NCBI RefSeq assembly: GCF_016921195.1 | Contig: NZ_JAFGYF010000001.1 | Coordinates: 930,001 to 994,000, forward strand | Source: Cellulosimicrobium cellulans | Lineage (GTDB): Bacteria; Actinomycetota; Actinomycetes; Actinomycetales; Cellulomonadaceae | Length of the DNA stretch: 64,000 bases | Direction of reading: 5' to 3' | Translations under genes and position numbers: made by a program | The notes under the pieces: generated by a model | Databases searched by the model: none | What the model was told of the DNA's origin: nothing | What the model saw: the letters and a program-made list of their open reading frames with translations, nothing else | Shown: positions 1-7,996 of the stretch, one piece after another | Layout: each line of letters starts with the position of its first letter | How positions within the stretch are numbered: position 1 is the stretch's first letter

Positions 1-1933
1 CATCCTGGAACTGGGACGTCGCGACGGACCGCGCGAGTTCGTCGGTCAGGGCGTAGATGCCGTCATCGGAGGCGATGGTTGTTGCGCGCTCAGCATCCAG
101 CGCCTGCTTGGCGCTGAGACCAAGTCGCGCCATCTCCTCATTGCGGCGTCCGACGATGTCGCGCACAGCCCAACGAACCTCGGCCGCGGTCAGGCCGTTG
201 CGCCCGGCGTGGCGGGACACCAGGTAGTCCTCCGCGAACTTGTTGAACTCGCGAACCACCTCGTGCCGCTGCGTGCGGGCAAGGCCCGGGTCGATGGCGG
301 AGCGCGCGGACACGAACCGGTCCCGCAACTCAGCCAACTGGCCCAGCGCGGCATCGTTCCGGTCCTTGCGAAGCATCCGCTCCACACGACCCGTAGCCGC
401 CTCGAACCCTTCGTACGCGTCATCCGACGACAGCTTCAACGTCTGCGGGATGTGACGGCCCGCAACCAGGTGCACCGGGTGCAGGGCCGGGGAGCCGGCG
501 AGCGTCTTCACGACCGACGCCGCCTTCCGGTCGGCGCGGAACGACGCCACCTTGCCCGGCGTCTCACGCACCGTCGCGGCCTGCCCACGCTTCACCGTCT
601 GCGACACGGCGTCCACGCCCAGGCCACCAGTGCCCGAGTCGATGACACGCTGGATCGCGCCCAGCTCGTCGCGAATCTGCTGCTGCTGCAACTCCACCTG
701 ACGCTGCACCAGGGTGTCCTTGTCCAGCAGGGCAAGGGACTCCTTGTGCGAGATGGCGGGGTTGCCCAGAATCTCAGCCGCCGCCGTGTCGGCGTTCGGC
801 CCCACCATGCGCTCGAGTTCCAGGGACAGCATGTCGGACCGCTGGCGCAGCGTGTTCAACGCCTGACGGTCGCCCGCGCCCGCGTAGATCACCTGGTCCA
901 TGAGCGACTTGGCGTCCGCCTCGTCCGCACCAATCTCACGGGCGCGGCGCATCATGAACGCCACCGCCCCCGCATCCGTGGTCTGCGAGACGAGCGGGTC
1001 CTTCGCCACGGCGGCGAGCCCGCCCGGCTGGTTCAGGACGTCGTAGTACCGGTCCGTGGTCCGCTCAACAGCGGACTGGAACCGGTTCGCCTTGAACGAC
1101 CCAGCCTCGACCGTCTCCGTCGCGGCACGGTTCAGGCGGGACGCGTTCGCGGCAGCCGCCACGTCCACCGCATCCACCTGCCGCGCAGCCTGCGCGACAC
1201 GCGAACCACCCGCGGTCGCCAAGACCAGCGGGTCGGCGTAGATGTTGAACGCCGCATCCGCGATGCCCGTCACCCAGCGCTGACCCCCGCTGCCGAAATA
1301 CTCGGCACGGGCGCCCACCAGGTCCGGGTCGTCCAGCAGCGGCAGCGTCGTACGCCCCGTCGCCGGGTCGAACGAGCCAGCGTTCTCACCCTCAGGCTGG
1401 AACGCGGCACGGCCCTGCTCCCACACGGCCTGCGCTACCGACGACTCGTTCTGGACCTCCTGCGTCCAGTAGTTGTCGCGGAACTCGGAGTCGGTGAACG
1501 CGAACCCGGGCAGTACCGCACCCAGCGACTGGAGCGCGTTGACCGGGCCACCCTGCGTCATCTGGTCGTTCTGGTAGCGGAAGGCCGCACCGTAGTAGTC
1601 GCCCACCCAGCGCACCGGGACACCCATTGCGGCAAGCAGGTGCTCGCCCGGGGACTTGGCCCCGCCCGTGTTCCCAGCCTTCGGCTGGATCGACGGCCGC
1701 GCCTTCGCCGTAGCGAACGACGAACCCCCACCCTGGAACGGGTCCCCACCGAACGACTGCCCCAGCGGCTGCTGGATGCCGAAGAACGAGGAGGGCTGTG
1801 CGAGTCTGCCCGCAGCAGTTGCCTGGTCTTGGTCGCGGGTGACCCTGGCGATGCCGACGGATGCACCCAGGGGTGCGCCGGCTTCGAATGCGGCGCCGAT
1901 TCGGGTCATGAGGTCGTGCTTCTTGGCAGGCAA
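1..1933 (-). CDS. Large phage-type virion protein, C-terminus beyond window
   Basis: Open frame on the minus strand running off the left edge; at least 644 residues are visible. The chosen start is TTG at 1933, with GGAGG 7 bases upstream; an in-frame ATG lies at 1909. The N-terminal 100 residues are rich in Gly, Gln, Pro and Ser. The rest is long, alanine-rich and helical, with a Gln-rich stretch (about 480-490), and has no signal peptide or enzyme motif that I can recognise. The composition and size fit internal virion or minor structural proteins of actinophages. It follows two small genes in the same direction, which is unusual for a structural gene. The function is inferred from composition only. 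Confidence 0.6.
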   Translation of the reverse strand, partial: MPAKKHDLMTRIGAAFEAGAPLGASVGIARVTRDQDQATAAGRLAQPSSFFGIQQPLGQSFGGDPFQGGGSSFATAKARPSIQPKAGNTGGAKSPGEHLLAAMGVPVRWVGDYYGAAFRYQNDQMTQGGPVNALQSLGAVLPGFAFTDSEFRDNYWTQEVQNESSVAQAVWEQGRAAFQPEGENAGSFDPATGRTTLPLLDDPDLVGARAEYFGSGGQRWVTGIADAAFNIYADPLVLATAGGSRVAQAARQVDAVDVAAAANASRLNRAATETVEAGSFKANRFQSAVERTTDRYYDVLNQPGGLAAVAKDPLVSQTTDAGAVAFMMRRAREIGADEADAKSLMDQVIYAGAGDRQALNTLRQRSDMLSLELERMVGPNADTAAAEILGNPAISHKESLALLDKDTLVQRQVELQQQQIRDELGAIQRVIDSGTGGLGVDAVSQTVKRGQAATVRETPGKVASFRADRKAASVVKTLAGSPALHPVHLVAGRHIPQTLKLSSDDAYEGFEAATGRVERMLRKDRNDAALGQLAELRDRFVSARSAIDPGLARTQRHEVVREFNKFAEDYLVSRHAGRNGLTAAEVRWAVRDIVGRRNEEMARLGLSAKQALDAERATTIASDDGIYALTDELARSVATSQFQD

Positions 1934-2072
1934 GTTTGGTCCTCCGTGTTGTTGGGAGTGTGCGGGCACGCCAAAGGCCCGCGTATTGCTGTCTGTACGG
2001 CGATCCTGTGCGCGTCTCAGCGCTTCCGGGTGTCTGTGGTGCCCGGGTAGCTGGCGCGCACTTTCGAACTCA

Positions 2073-2318
2073 TCAGCGCTGTGCGTTTGAGAGCGAGCGC
2101 CAGCCGTTGGCACGCTCGCGAGGGAACTCGTCGACCTTGGGTCGGCATGCGGGGCAGGGCTCGTGCTGGAGTGAGGTGTAGCCGAGCTGGTGGCCGTAGG
2201 CGGCCTGGCTGGCGCAACGGTGGCAGAGGCCGTTGGCGAGGTAGAGGTTCTTGATCCGCTCCCAGTTCCGAGCCTGGGAGGGGGTCTCGTGCTGCTTCTG
2301 GCGGGCCGTCTCCGTCAT
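2073..2318 (-). CDS. Small Cys4 zinc-binding phage protein
   Basis: 81 aa, starting with ATG inside the stop of the upstream HTH gene (ATGA overlap), so probably translationally coupled to it. Two CxxC pairs (CHRC near residue 32 and CPAC near residue 54) suggest a zinc ribbon. The N-terminal third is polar. A longer frame to 2465 exists but overlaps the HTH gene almost completely and is less likely. Small proteins of this type are common in actinophage early regions; the role is unknown. Confidence 0.65.
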   Translation of the reverse strand: MTETARQKQHETPSQARNWERIKNLYLANGLCHRCASQAAYGHQLGYTSLQHEPCPACRPKVDEFPRERANGWRSLSNAQR

Positions 2319-2542
2319 ACGGTCCCGCTCGTGTTCACGGCGTGCTTGTCCTCGTACGCCTCGACGTCGGCGAGGCGGTACCGGACATTGAATCCGATCT
2401 TGCGGTACACGGGTCCGCGCCGCTGCGAGCGGAGCGTGGCGAGCCAGCCCGGGTTGACCTGCCACCGGGCCGCTAGCTCTTTTTCTGTCAGCAAGTTGGA
2501 GGAGATGGGGGCAGCGTTAGTGCTTGTTGATGACTTCGCCAT
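2315..2542 (-). CDS. Helix-turn-helix DNA-binding protein (excisionase/MerR-like)
   Basis: 75 aa. After a Ser/Thr-rich leader, residues about 18-65 match the HTH_17/excisionase pattern: LTEKELAARW, a turn, then VYRKIGFNVRYRLADVEAYE. AAGGAT lies about 9 bases before the ATG. It leads the leftward unit that continues into a zinc-binding protein and the large virion protein. It could be an excisionase for the integrase at 5824 or a transcription factor for the late unit; its position at the head of a structural operon favours a regulator. Confidence 0.65.
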   Translation of the reverse strand: MAKSSTSTNAAPISSNLLTEKELAARWQVNPGWLATLRSQRRGPVYRKIGFNVRYRLADVEAYEDKHAVNTSGTV

Positions 2543-2763
2543 ACCACATATCCTTACCGGCCCCTATGACACCACCCCCCTTTCTGGGGGCGATCTTGTA
2601 GCGTGCCATGGCTTCTCATATACAGCGTTGCGAGGCGACCAGCGCGTTTGCTCGCACAAACCTTCTTTGGTCACAATTCAGCAACGGGGAGGGACGCCCG
2701 GACAGTTCCCCACAATCCGGGCACGCCGGGGTCGTCGTCAACTCGACGCGCTGGACCGATCGT

Positions 2764-2779
2764 TCGAACCTGTGTTCGA
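2764..2779. promoter_or_regulatory. LexA (SOS) box
   Basis: TCGAACCTGTGTTCGA is a perfect match to the actinobacterial LexA consensus TCGAAC-N4-GTTCGA. It ends 8 bp before the ATG of the DUF6221 gene at 2788, so it would overlap or abut that gene's promoter and start. This suggests DNA-damage control of the rightward unit of element 1. Confidence 0.7.
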
Positions 2780-2787
2780 ATCTGCTC

Positions 2788-3099
2788 ATGGCTGGGTTGG
2801 TCGAGTTCCTGCAAGAGCAGTTCGCGTCGGAAGAGTGGTTGGCGCAGGACGAGCGTGGCCGCATCACGCCCCCGCCGAGACCCAGGGGAGGGTTCTACCC
2901 GGCGCCCCTGCCTAGTCCGTTCCAGTACGTGTTCAACCCCGCGAGGGCTGAAGCCGACTGCACCATGCGGCGCACCCTCCTGCGCCTGGTCGAGTCCGAC
3001 GACCTGTCGAGAGCGACCGTCCTCCGGGCGCTGGGGGAGGTCTACCGGTCGCACCCGGATTTCGACCCGACGTGGCTCCGAGCCGCCGAACCCGACTGA
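2788..3099 (+). CDS. DUF6221 family protein
   Basis: 103 aa. I chose the ATG at 2788 because it gives the usual family N-terminus (short hydrophobic helix then FLQEQFASEEW) and lies just after the LexA box; the frame is open further upstream to 2608. The C-terminal half (an Arg-rich helix, then VLRALGEVYRSHPDFDPTW) resembles the family's end, where a helix is followed by a HPxxxxxW motif. DUF6221 proteins are frequent in actinophages and have no known function. Element 2 has another member at 22016. Confidence 0.65.
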   Translation: MAGLVEFLQEQFASEEWLAQDERGRITPPPRPRGGFYPAPLPSPFQYVFNPARAEADCTMRRTLLRLVESDDLSRATVLRALGEVYRSHPDFDPTWLRAAEPD

Positions 3100-3137
3100 C
3101 ACGGGACTTCACCCCTGAGCGCCGCTTCGAACCCACG

Positions 3138-3770
3138 ATGAGCCCAGTAGTCTCCTCGCTCATGGGGGACACTGCTGTGCCGCAGCCAGTAGCTGGCGTG
3201 CAAGTTGGTACGACCGCCGATGCCGGTGCGCTGATGCGTCTGTCGGGCCATGCACTGTGGAAGCTCGTGCGCTCGCCAGGCCTCCTGAACGTCACGTTCG
3301 TGATGATCGGGTTCGCGATCGTCTTCATGCTCGGGCTGCTCGGGCTCTCCGCCGGCTGGCTGACGTTGCTGCTGTTCCTGCCCGTGCTCGCCGTGATCTT
3401 CACCGTGGCTGCCGTCATCTTCGTAGTCGTGCTGCTCGCGTACTCGCTGCACGTCCTCAGCGACAAGCGGTCGGTCGTGTTCCTGGGCGAAGACGGCACC
3501 GCGACGGTGCGTGTCCGGCTGCGCCGTGGCGCATGGCACGTCCAGGACCACATGGCGGCGCCAGTCGGGCAGGGGCATGGCAAGCGGCTGCGGGAGGCGT
3601 TGGTGGGCCCGCTATTGGCCCAGGCGGACGCCACCGGGACGCGGGTCACCTTCGATGCGGTGGACGCGACGGCGAACCAGTACGACGTGGTCCCGCTCGG
3701 CTTCGTCGCGGGTGGTCGGTCATGGCAGGGGCGCCGGTACACGAGTGAGCCGGTGGCACAGCGTGTCTGA
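3138..3770 (+). CDS. Membrane protein with two TM helices
   Basis: 210 aa from ATG 3138; ATG 3162 is an alternative. Neither start has a clear ribosome site. Two strongly hydrophobic segments (about residues 52-70 and 74-103) form a hairpin, followed by a soluble C-terminal domain of about 100 residues with beta-strand character and no recognisable motif. The stop overlaps the start of the next gene. It resembles GNAT-adjacent actinobacterial 2TM proteins only in layout; family unknown. Confidence 0.6.
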   Translation: MSPVVSSLMGDTAVPQPVAGVQVGTTADAGALMRLSGHALWKLVRSPGLLNVTFVMIGFAIVFMLGLLGLSAGWLTLLLFLPVLAVIFTVAAVIFVVVLLAYSLHVLSDKRSVVFLGEDGTATVRVRLRRGAWHVQDHMAAPVGQGHGKRLREALVGPLLAQADATGTRVTFDAVDATANQYDVVPLGFVAGGRSWQGRRYTSEPVAQRV

Positions 3771-4209
3771 TCCGTACTGGACGCCACAGCAGCTTGCGGA
3801 GGAGGCGGGCGTCAGCGCCTCCATCGTGCGCCGCTGGCTACGAGAGAACGCGACGCGAGTGGACGATGGCCCGTGGCGCCTCGACGACGAGACTGCGGAG
3901 CGGGTGCGCCAGCACTTCGCGGCCACGGCAGCCGCCCGCGAGCAACGCCCCGCCGTGTGCACCGTCGAGGAGTGCACCCGGGCTGCGGTCGGCCGAGGAC
4001 TCTGTCGGATGCACTACAACCGCTGGGACCGACACGGATCGACTGAGAAGCGCGACGGTGCTGACCACCAACGCGCTAAGACGCACTGTCCGCACGGACA
4101 CGAGTACACGGAAGAGAACACGATCGTCTACCCGTCGGACGGCCGCCGTAGATGCCGCGCGTGCCGAGGCCGCAGCTCTCTGCTGGCACAAGTGCCTGGG
4201 CCTGCCTGA
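3745..4209 (+). CDS. HTH plus HNH-like zinc-binding protein
   Basis: 154 aa from GTG 3745, or 148 aa from GTG 3763, which overlaps the upstream stop by 3 bases. Residues about 10-50 form a helix-turn-helix (LAEEAGVSASIVRRWLRE). The C-terminal half carries a zinc-binding pattern seen in phage HNH-type proteins: CTVEEC, GLCRMHYNRWDRHG, then HCPHGH and CRAC. It is clearly related, over its whole length, to the protein at 46470-46904 in element 2. Likely a DNA-binding protein, possibly a nicking or homing nuclease; activity is inferred. Confidence 0.65.
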   Translation: MSRWHSVSDPYWTPQQLAEEAGVSASIVRRWLRENATRVDDGPWRLDDETAERVRQHFAATAAAREQRPAVCTVEECTRAAVGRGLCRMHYNRWDRHGSTEKRDGADHQRAKTHCPHGHEYTEENTIVYPSDGRRRCRACRGRSSLLAQVPGPA

Positions 4210-4346
4210 TCGGTCGCGATCGAGAATCACCGGCCGGCGAAGGGGTGAAGTCGTGACGCGTGTGGCGAAGGGCCGCGCGCTCCCCGCTACCCTTTCAGGC
4301 AGCGTCTGGTGACTCGTGATGTCGCCACTAGGCAGTTGGGGGTTCG

Positions 4347-5258
4347 GTGTCGAAGCTCAAGGAGAAGGTCGTTGCCTTCTACCAGGTCTACCTCAGTGCC
4401 AAGGCGATTTCGCGGACTCCTGTCATCGACTGGGGAGAGGCGCTTGCCCTCGTTGCGGAACTCCCCATGCGTGAGCGCACGCACGAGGAGACGATCTACG
4501 ACCCACATCTCGACCCGGGCGCACTGCCGGTTCTTGGCGTACACGAGGTCCTGAACCCGGCCTTCATGTCCCGTATTGGCGATGAGGCGATCACCGATGT
4601 CATGGACGACTTGGAGGCTACTGACTCCGGTAGATTCGCCAACTCGACTGCGCTGGCGTTCCTTCCTATTGGCAACGTTGTCGCCGTCGTGACTGGGGAC
4701 AACAGGTCTCCCAAGCCGCCGAAGGTCATCATCGACTTCCTCCGGCGGCACTTGCCCCAGGACCCCGGGGTCCACTGGGTGGCAAGGCCTGTCATGGACA
4801 CTAACAAGATTGCCCGCCTCCGTGACGAGTCAGAGGGGGTGGTTGCGTTCGAATCGAGAATCAGAACCACCCGCGACCTCTTCAAGCCCGAAGACAGCGA
4901 TGGCGTCGCGAAGTTCGTCGACGAGATCGCACAGCGCATCGGAGGCGACGTCATCGTCGACGTCTCAGTTCGCCTAGCGCCTCATGCCCGAAACCGGTCA
5001 GCCAAGCAGCGCTTCCGTGACGTCGTGGTGGCGGACCTTCCTCGTGTCGCCCACGACCCGGACAGCAGGACTAAGGCCCGGGCGGTACTCGGCGACGGCG
5101 TCGAGGAGGTCCTCGACCTCGTCGCGCACCGACTCGTGGCGACGTTCGATGTCGACGCCGCCGCTCGTGAGAGCCTGAGATTCTCGGCGCTGATCGAAAA
5201 CCTCAAGGACGTCAGTGGCTCGATGGAGGATACGGTCAAGCAACTTCTTGAGGGGTGA
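4347..5258 (+). CDS. Unknown 303-aa soluble protein, partner of the following membrane protein
   Basis: GTG start at 4347 with a G-rich stretch upstream. It has no TM segment, signal peptide or catalytic motif I can recognise. Charged alpha/beta composition, with a hydrophobic strand near residue 110 (FLPIGNVVAVVTGD) and a helical C-terminus. It overlaps the next gene by 4 bases (GTGA), so the two are almost certainly co-translated. GC content and codon bias are slightly lower than in element 2. Lying between phage genes and the integrase, it is in a classic cargo position. An Abi- or exclusion-type role is only a guess from context. Confidence 0.6.
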   Translation: MSKLKEKVVAFYQVYLSAKAISRTPVIDWGEALALVAELPMRERTHEETIYDPHLDPGALPVLGVHEVLNPAFMSRIGDEAITDVMDDLEATDSGRFANSTALAFLPIGNVVAVVTGDNRSPKPPKVIIDFLRRHLPQDPGVHWVARPVMDTNKIARLRDESEGVVAFESRIRTTRDLFKPEDSDGVAKFVDEIAQRIGGDVIVDVSVRLAPHARNRSAKQRFRDVVVADLPRVAHDPDSRTKARAVLGDGVEEVLDLVAHRLVATFDVDAAARESLRFSALIENLKDVSGSMEDTVKQLLEG

Positions 5259-5785
5259 TCCACGTGTCGCGAGCATGGCGACTTCGAGCCGCTGACCTGC
5301 TTGCGGCGCACCCGCTCATGGACCAGGTCATCCCGATAGCGGCCACTGCGGCGTACGCCGGCGTGTTGTCCGACATGACGCCCGAAATCCCAGACGTACG
5401 AGTCGCCTTCTATGTCGGCATCTCCACCCTCGCTGCACTGGCGGTTGCAGCCGCAACCTTCGTCTGCACGATGACGTATCAGTCCACGGGTGAGCACATG
5501 AGGGCGGTTCGTCGGCACTACGGAGAGGTGTTGCGGCGCAACTGGACTTCCATCCTCGTCTCGACTCTCGTCGCAGCAACACTGCCGCTTCTCGCGATCC
5601 TGGTCGACACTCGCTGGAGGCAGGCGGCGATGCTCATCGCGGTCTACTCCCTCGTCCTGGTGGCCGTGCGCTTCGTCCGCTCGATCTACTGGCTACGAAT
5701 CACACTCTTCCTTGAGCGGGCGGCCGATGAGCTTCCTGAGCCGATGGCAGTCAAACTTCCTCCCCGGCCCGCTCGGAGACGATAG
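5255..5785 (+). CDS. Membrane protein with 3-4 TM helices, second gene of a two-gene unit
   Basis: 176 aa, starting with GTG overlapping the upstream stop by 4 bases. Hydrophobic segments lie at about residues 24-42 (weak), 48-72, 92-114 and 124-152; the C-terminus is Pro/Arg-rich. It has no transporter signature. With the 303-aa soluble partner it forms a cytosolic-plus-membrane pair of the sort seen in superinfection exclusion or abortive infection, although no named family was recognised. Confidence 0.6.
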   Translation: MIHVSRAWRLRAADLLAAHPLMDQVIPIAATAAYAGVLSDMTPEIPDVRVAFYVGISTLAALAVAAATFVCTMTYQSTGEHMRAVRRHYGEVLRRNWTSILVSTLVAATLPLLAILVDTRWRQAAMLIAVYSLVLVAVRFVRSIYWLRITLFLERAADELPEPMAVKLPPRPARRR

Positions 5786-5823
5786 ACGTTTACTCATCCC
5801 CTTGATAAGCCTAGACTTGCTTC

Positions 5824-7077
5824 ATGGCACGACCGCGGATGAAGCTCGGGGAGTGGGGCAACGTCGCCACCACCCCCCAACTCCTGGCCGACGACGGCAA
5901 GTACCGCGCCGCCCCGGCGGGGACGCGGAAGGCGGATCGTTGGCGTGCTCGCGCGAAGGTGCGCGACATGGACGGCATCGTCCGCGACGTTGAGCGCTAC
6001 GGAGGGACGAAGGTTGAAGCCCGGCGCCTGCTCGAAGAGGCCCTACGCGAGCGCGTCACCCCGGTCACGAAGGGCACCATCACCCCGGCTACGACGTTCT
6101 CGGACCTGGCGGCAGCGTGGGAGGAGGAACTTCAGGGCGACGAGTCACGCTCGCCTAACACGAAGGCCGTCTACTCCTCGATCCTGCACCGGTACATCAC
6201 GGGCAGCCCCACCGACCCGAAGTCGCGGGGTCCGCTCGCCGGCTGGACCGTGCGCGAACTGAACGTAGCGGCCATCAACCGGGCGCTCCAAGACATCAAC
6301 AAGGAGGGCGGGCCGGCGGTCGCCAAGACCGCCCGCACGGTCCTGTCCGGCATCCTCGGTCTTGCGGTCCGCAACGGTGCCATCCCCGCCAACCCCGTTC
6401 GTGAGGTCGACCGCATCAAGCGCAAGGGCGCCCCGAAGAAGAAGGGCGCCGCCCGCGACACCACGCGCGCCTTCACGGTGGAGGAACGTGCCGCGGTTCT
6501 GACGTTCATGGACACCGACGAGCACGCGCTGTCGCACGACTTGGGCGACCTGATGGCGTTCCTAGCGGGCACGGGTGCGCGCCTGGGCGAGGCATGCGCT
6601 CTCAGGTGGTCGCGGGTCTCTCTCGACACTGGGCGGGCCACAGCGCGCATCGACGCCACCCTTGTGCGCGTCCCGGGGGAGGGCGTCTCCATTCAGGAGG
6701 GCACGAAGACGAAGCGGCACGTTTCCGACTCCAGTCGCCGCGTGGTGCAGTTGCCTGAGTGGTTGGCGGACCGGTTGCGCGTCCGTCGCGACACGATGAA
6801 GCACACCGGGCCGGATGACGTGGTGTTCCCGTCCCCGGGCGGGAAGCTCCGCGACCCGTCGAACACGACGAAAACGATTCGTCGCATGCTGGACCGGGCC
6901 GGGTTCGAGTGGGCCACGTCGCACACGTTCCGCCGCACCGCCGCCACGTTCATGGACCAGCGCGGCCTGACCGCGCGGGAGATTGCGGGCCAGCTCGGGC
7001 ATGCGTCCCCGTCGATCACGACGGACGTGTACATGGACCGCCGCCCCGCGACGACAAGGGCTGCCGACGTCCTCTAG
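5824..7077 (+). CDS. int: Tyrosine recombinase, integrase of element 1
   Basis: 417 aa. N-terminal arm and SAM-like core-binding region (about 70-180), then a catalytic domain. The visible active-site motifs are TGARLGEACALRW (Arg I), HTFRRTAATFM (His-x-x-Arg) and GHASPSITTDVYMDR, with the Tyr nucleophile in VYMDR. The length is typical for actinophage integrases. It points right towards the 44-bp tRNA-Lys repeat at 7793, with one HNH gene between. It is not closely similar to the integrase at 7997. Confidence 0.9.
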   Translation: MARPRMKLGEWGNVATTPQLLADDGKYRAAPAGTRKADRWRARAKVRDMDGIVRDVERYGGTKVEARRLLEEALRERVTPVTKGTITPATTFSDLAAAWEEELQGDESRSPNTKAVYSSILHRYITGSPTDPKSRGPLAGWTVRELNVAAINRALQDINKEGGPAVAKTARTVLSGILGLAVRNGAIPANPVREVDRIKRKGAPKKKGAARDTTRAFTVEERAAVLTFMDTDEHALSHDLGDLMAFLAGTGARLGEACALRWSRVSLDTGRATARIDATLVRVPGEGVSIQEGTKTKRHVSDSSRRVVQLPEWLADRLRVRRDTMKHTGPDDVVFPSPGGKLRDPSNTTKTIRRMLDRAGFEWATSHTFRRTAATFMDQRGLTAREIAGQLGHASPSITTDVYMDRRPATTRAADVL

Positions 7078-7142
7078 TTGTGTGAAGCGGGGCGGGCCGC
7101 GGGCCGCGCCTCGCACGTGAACGGCCGGGTAATCTCACGACC

Positions 7143-7682
7143 ATGCCGAAGGTTTCCCGAGACATCCCGCGCCCTCTACGCAGACGCGTCTACGTAGAGG
7201 CAGGGCATCGGTGCGCGATCCCGACCTGCCGCGGGACCTCTGGGCTCGAAGTCCATCACATCACCCCGTGGGCAAGGGTGAAGGAGCACGAGTTCGACAA
7301 CCTCATCCTGCTGTGCGCGGTCTGCCACCGGCGTGCCAATGACAAGGACATCGATCGCAAGGCGATGAAGGCATACAAGGCGAACCTGAGCCTGCTCAAC
7401 AGCCGGTACGGCGACCTGGAACGCCGAGTCATCGAGAAGTTCGTGAACGATGTCGATCTTCGCGAGGTCGTGATCGACAGGAGCCACGCAGTGCTGCTCG
7501 ACTATCTGGTGATCGACGGCCTTCTGGTGGAGGAAGGCCCCGCGGAAGGGGCCGTCATGTTCCAGACTGAGGCCGGCGATGGCCCTGGGCCCGCCGGGTA
7601 CATGGGGCCCAGCCGTTGGCTGCTGACGCCCGAGGGTGAGGCTTTCGTGACGAGGCTCCGAGGCGCGACGAAGGTTCAGTAG
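7143..7682 (+). CDS. HNH endonuclease
   Basis: 179 aa. The N-terminal HNH domain (about 15-70) has CAIPTC, LEVHHITPWA, DNLILLCAVCHRRA, so both zinc pairs and the catalytic His are present. A C-terminal region of about 100 residues ends in a winged-helix-like segment (WLLTPEGEAFVTRL). It sits between the integrase of element 1 and the tRNA-derived repeat, a usual cargo slot. It may be a defence or homing nuclease; the specific role is unknown. Confidence 0.8.
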   Translation: MPKVSRDIPRPLRRRVYVEAGHRCAIPTCRGTSGLEVHHITPWARVKEHEFDNLILLCAVCHRRANDKDIDRKAMKAYKANLSLLNSRYGDLERRVIEKFVNDVDLREVVIDRSHAVLLDYLVIDGLLVEEGPAEGAVMFQTEAGDGPGPAGYMGPSRWLLTPEGEAFVTRLRGATKVQ

Positions 7683-7792
7683 CTGCCCCGGACTCGGCTG
7701 CCAGCGGGCAGGTAAGCGGGGGGTTTGCGGGGGATGAGGCGGCCGGAGTTCCCAGGTTGGTCGGCAATATCGTTGGTATTTCAGCGTTCCTG

Positions 7793-7836
7793 GTGGGCCC
7801 CGTGGGGTTCGAACCCACAACCTACGGATTAAAAGT
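7793..7836. repeat. attL: attL core: displaced 3' part of tRNA-Lys
   Basis: 44 bp identical to 49752-49795, covering the anticodon loop to 3' end of tRNA-Lys on the minus strand. The match stops at 7837 (G here, C at 49796), so there is no complete tRNA here. It marks the left end of element 2 and may also be the right end of element 1. The 314 bp between the HNH gene and the element 2 integrase hold this repeat, a probable arm site and no gene. Confidence 0.85.
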
Positions 7837-7967
7837 GCGGTCCAGCGCGTGCAGGCCGGTCCAGCGGCATCACGCCCGGCGGGCCGTTCGTGCAGGTCAG
7901 GGCGCATTTCGGGCCTCCTCTCGCCGTTCGTGGTGCAGCCGCGTCCAGCAGCGTACACGGTCGTTCT

Positions 7968-7986
7968 GCCCAGCATCTGCCCAGCA
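7968..7986. repeat. Probable integrase arm-type binding site, left arm
   Basis: GCCCAGCATCTGCCCAGCA contains two tandem TGCCCAGCA-like half sites. An 18/19 match lies at 49686-49704 beside the right att core. Paired direct repeats in both attachment arms are characteristic of tyrosine integrase arm sites. It lies 10 bp from the integrase stop codon. Confidence 0.6.
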
Positions 7987-7996
7987 GCGCGGCGCG

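Noticed and set aside
209-2050. 613-aa plus-strand frame opposite the virion protein
   Set aside because: Arg/Leu/Val-rich shadow composition with no domain; the minus strand has a ribosome site, a natural start and ordinary protein sequence.
7793-7836. A second functional tRNA-Lys
   Set aside because: Sequence matches only the 3' part; the 5' half is absent, so it is an attachment-site remnant.
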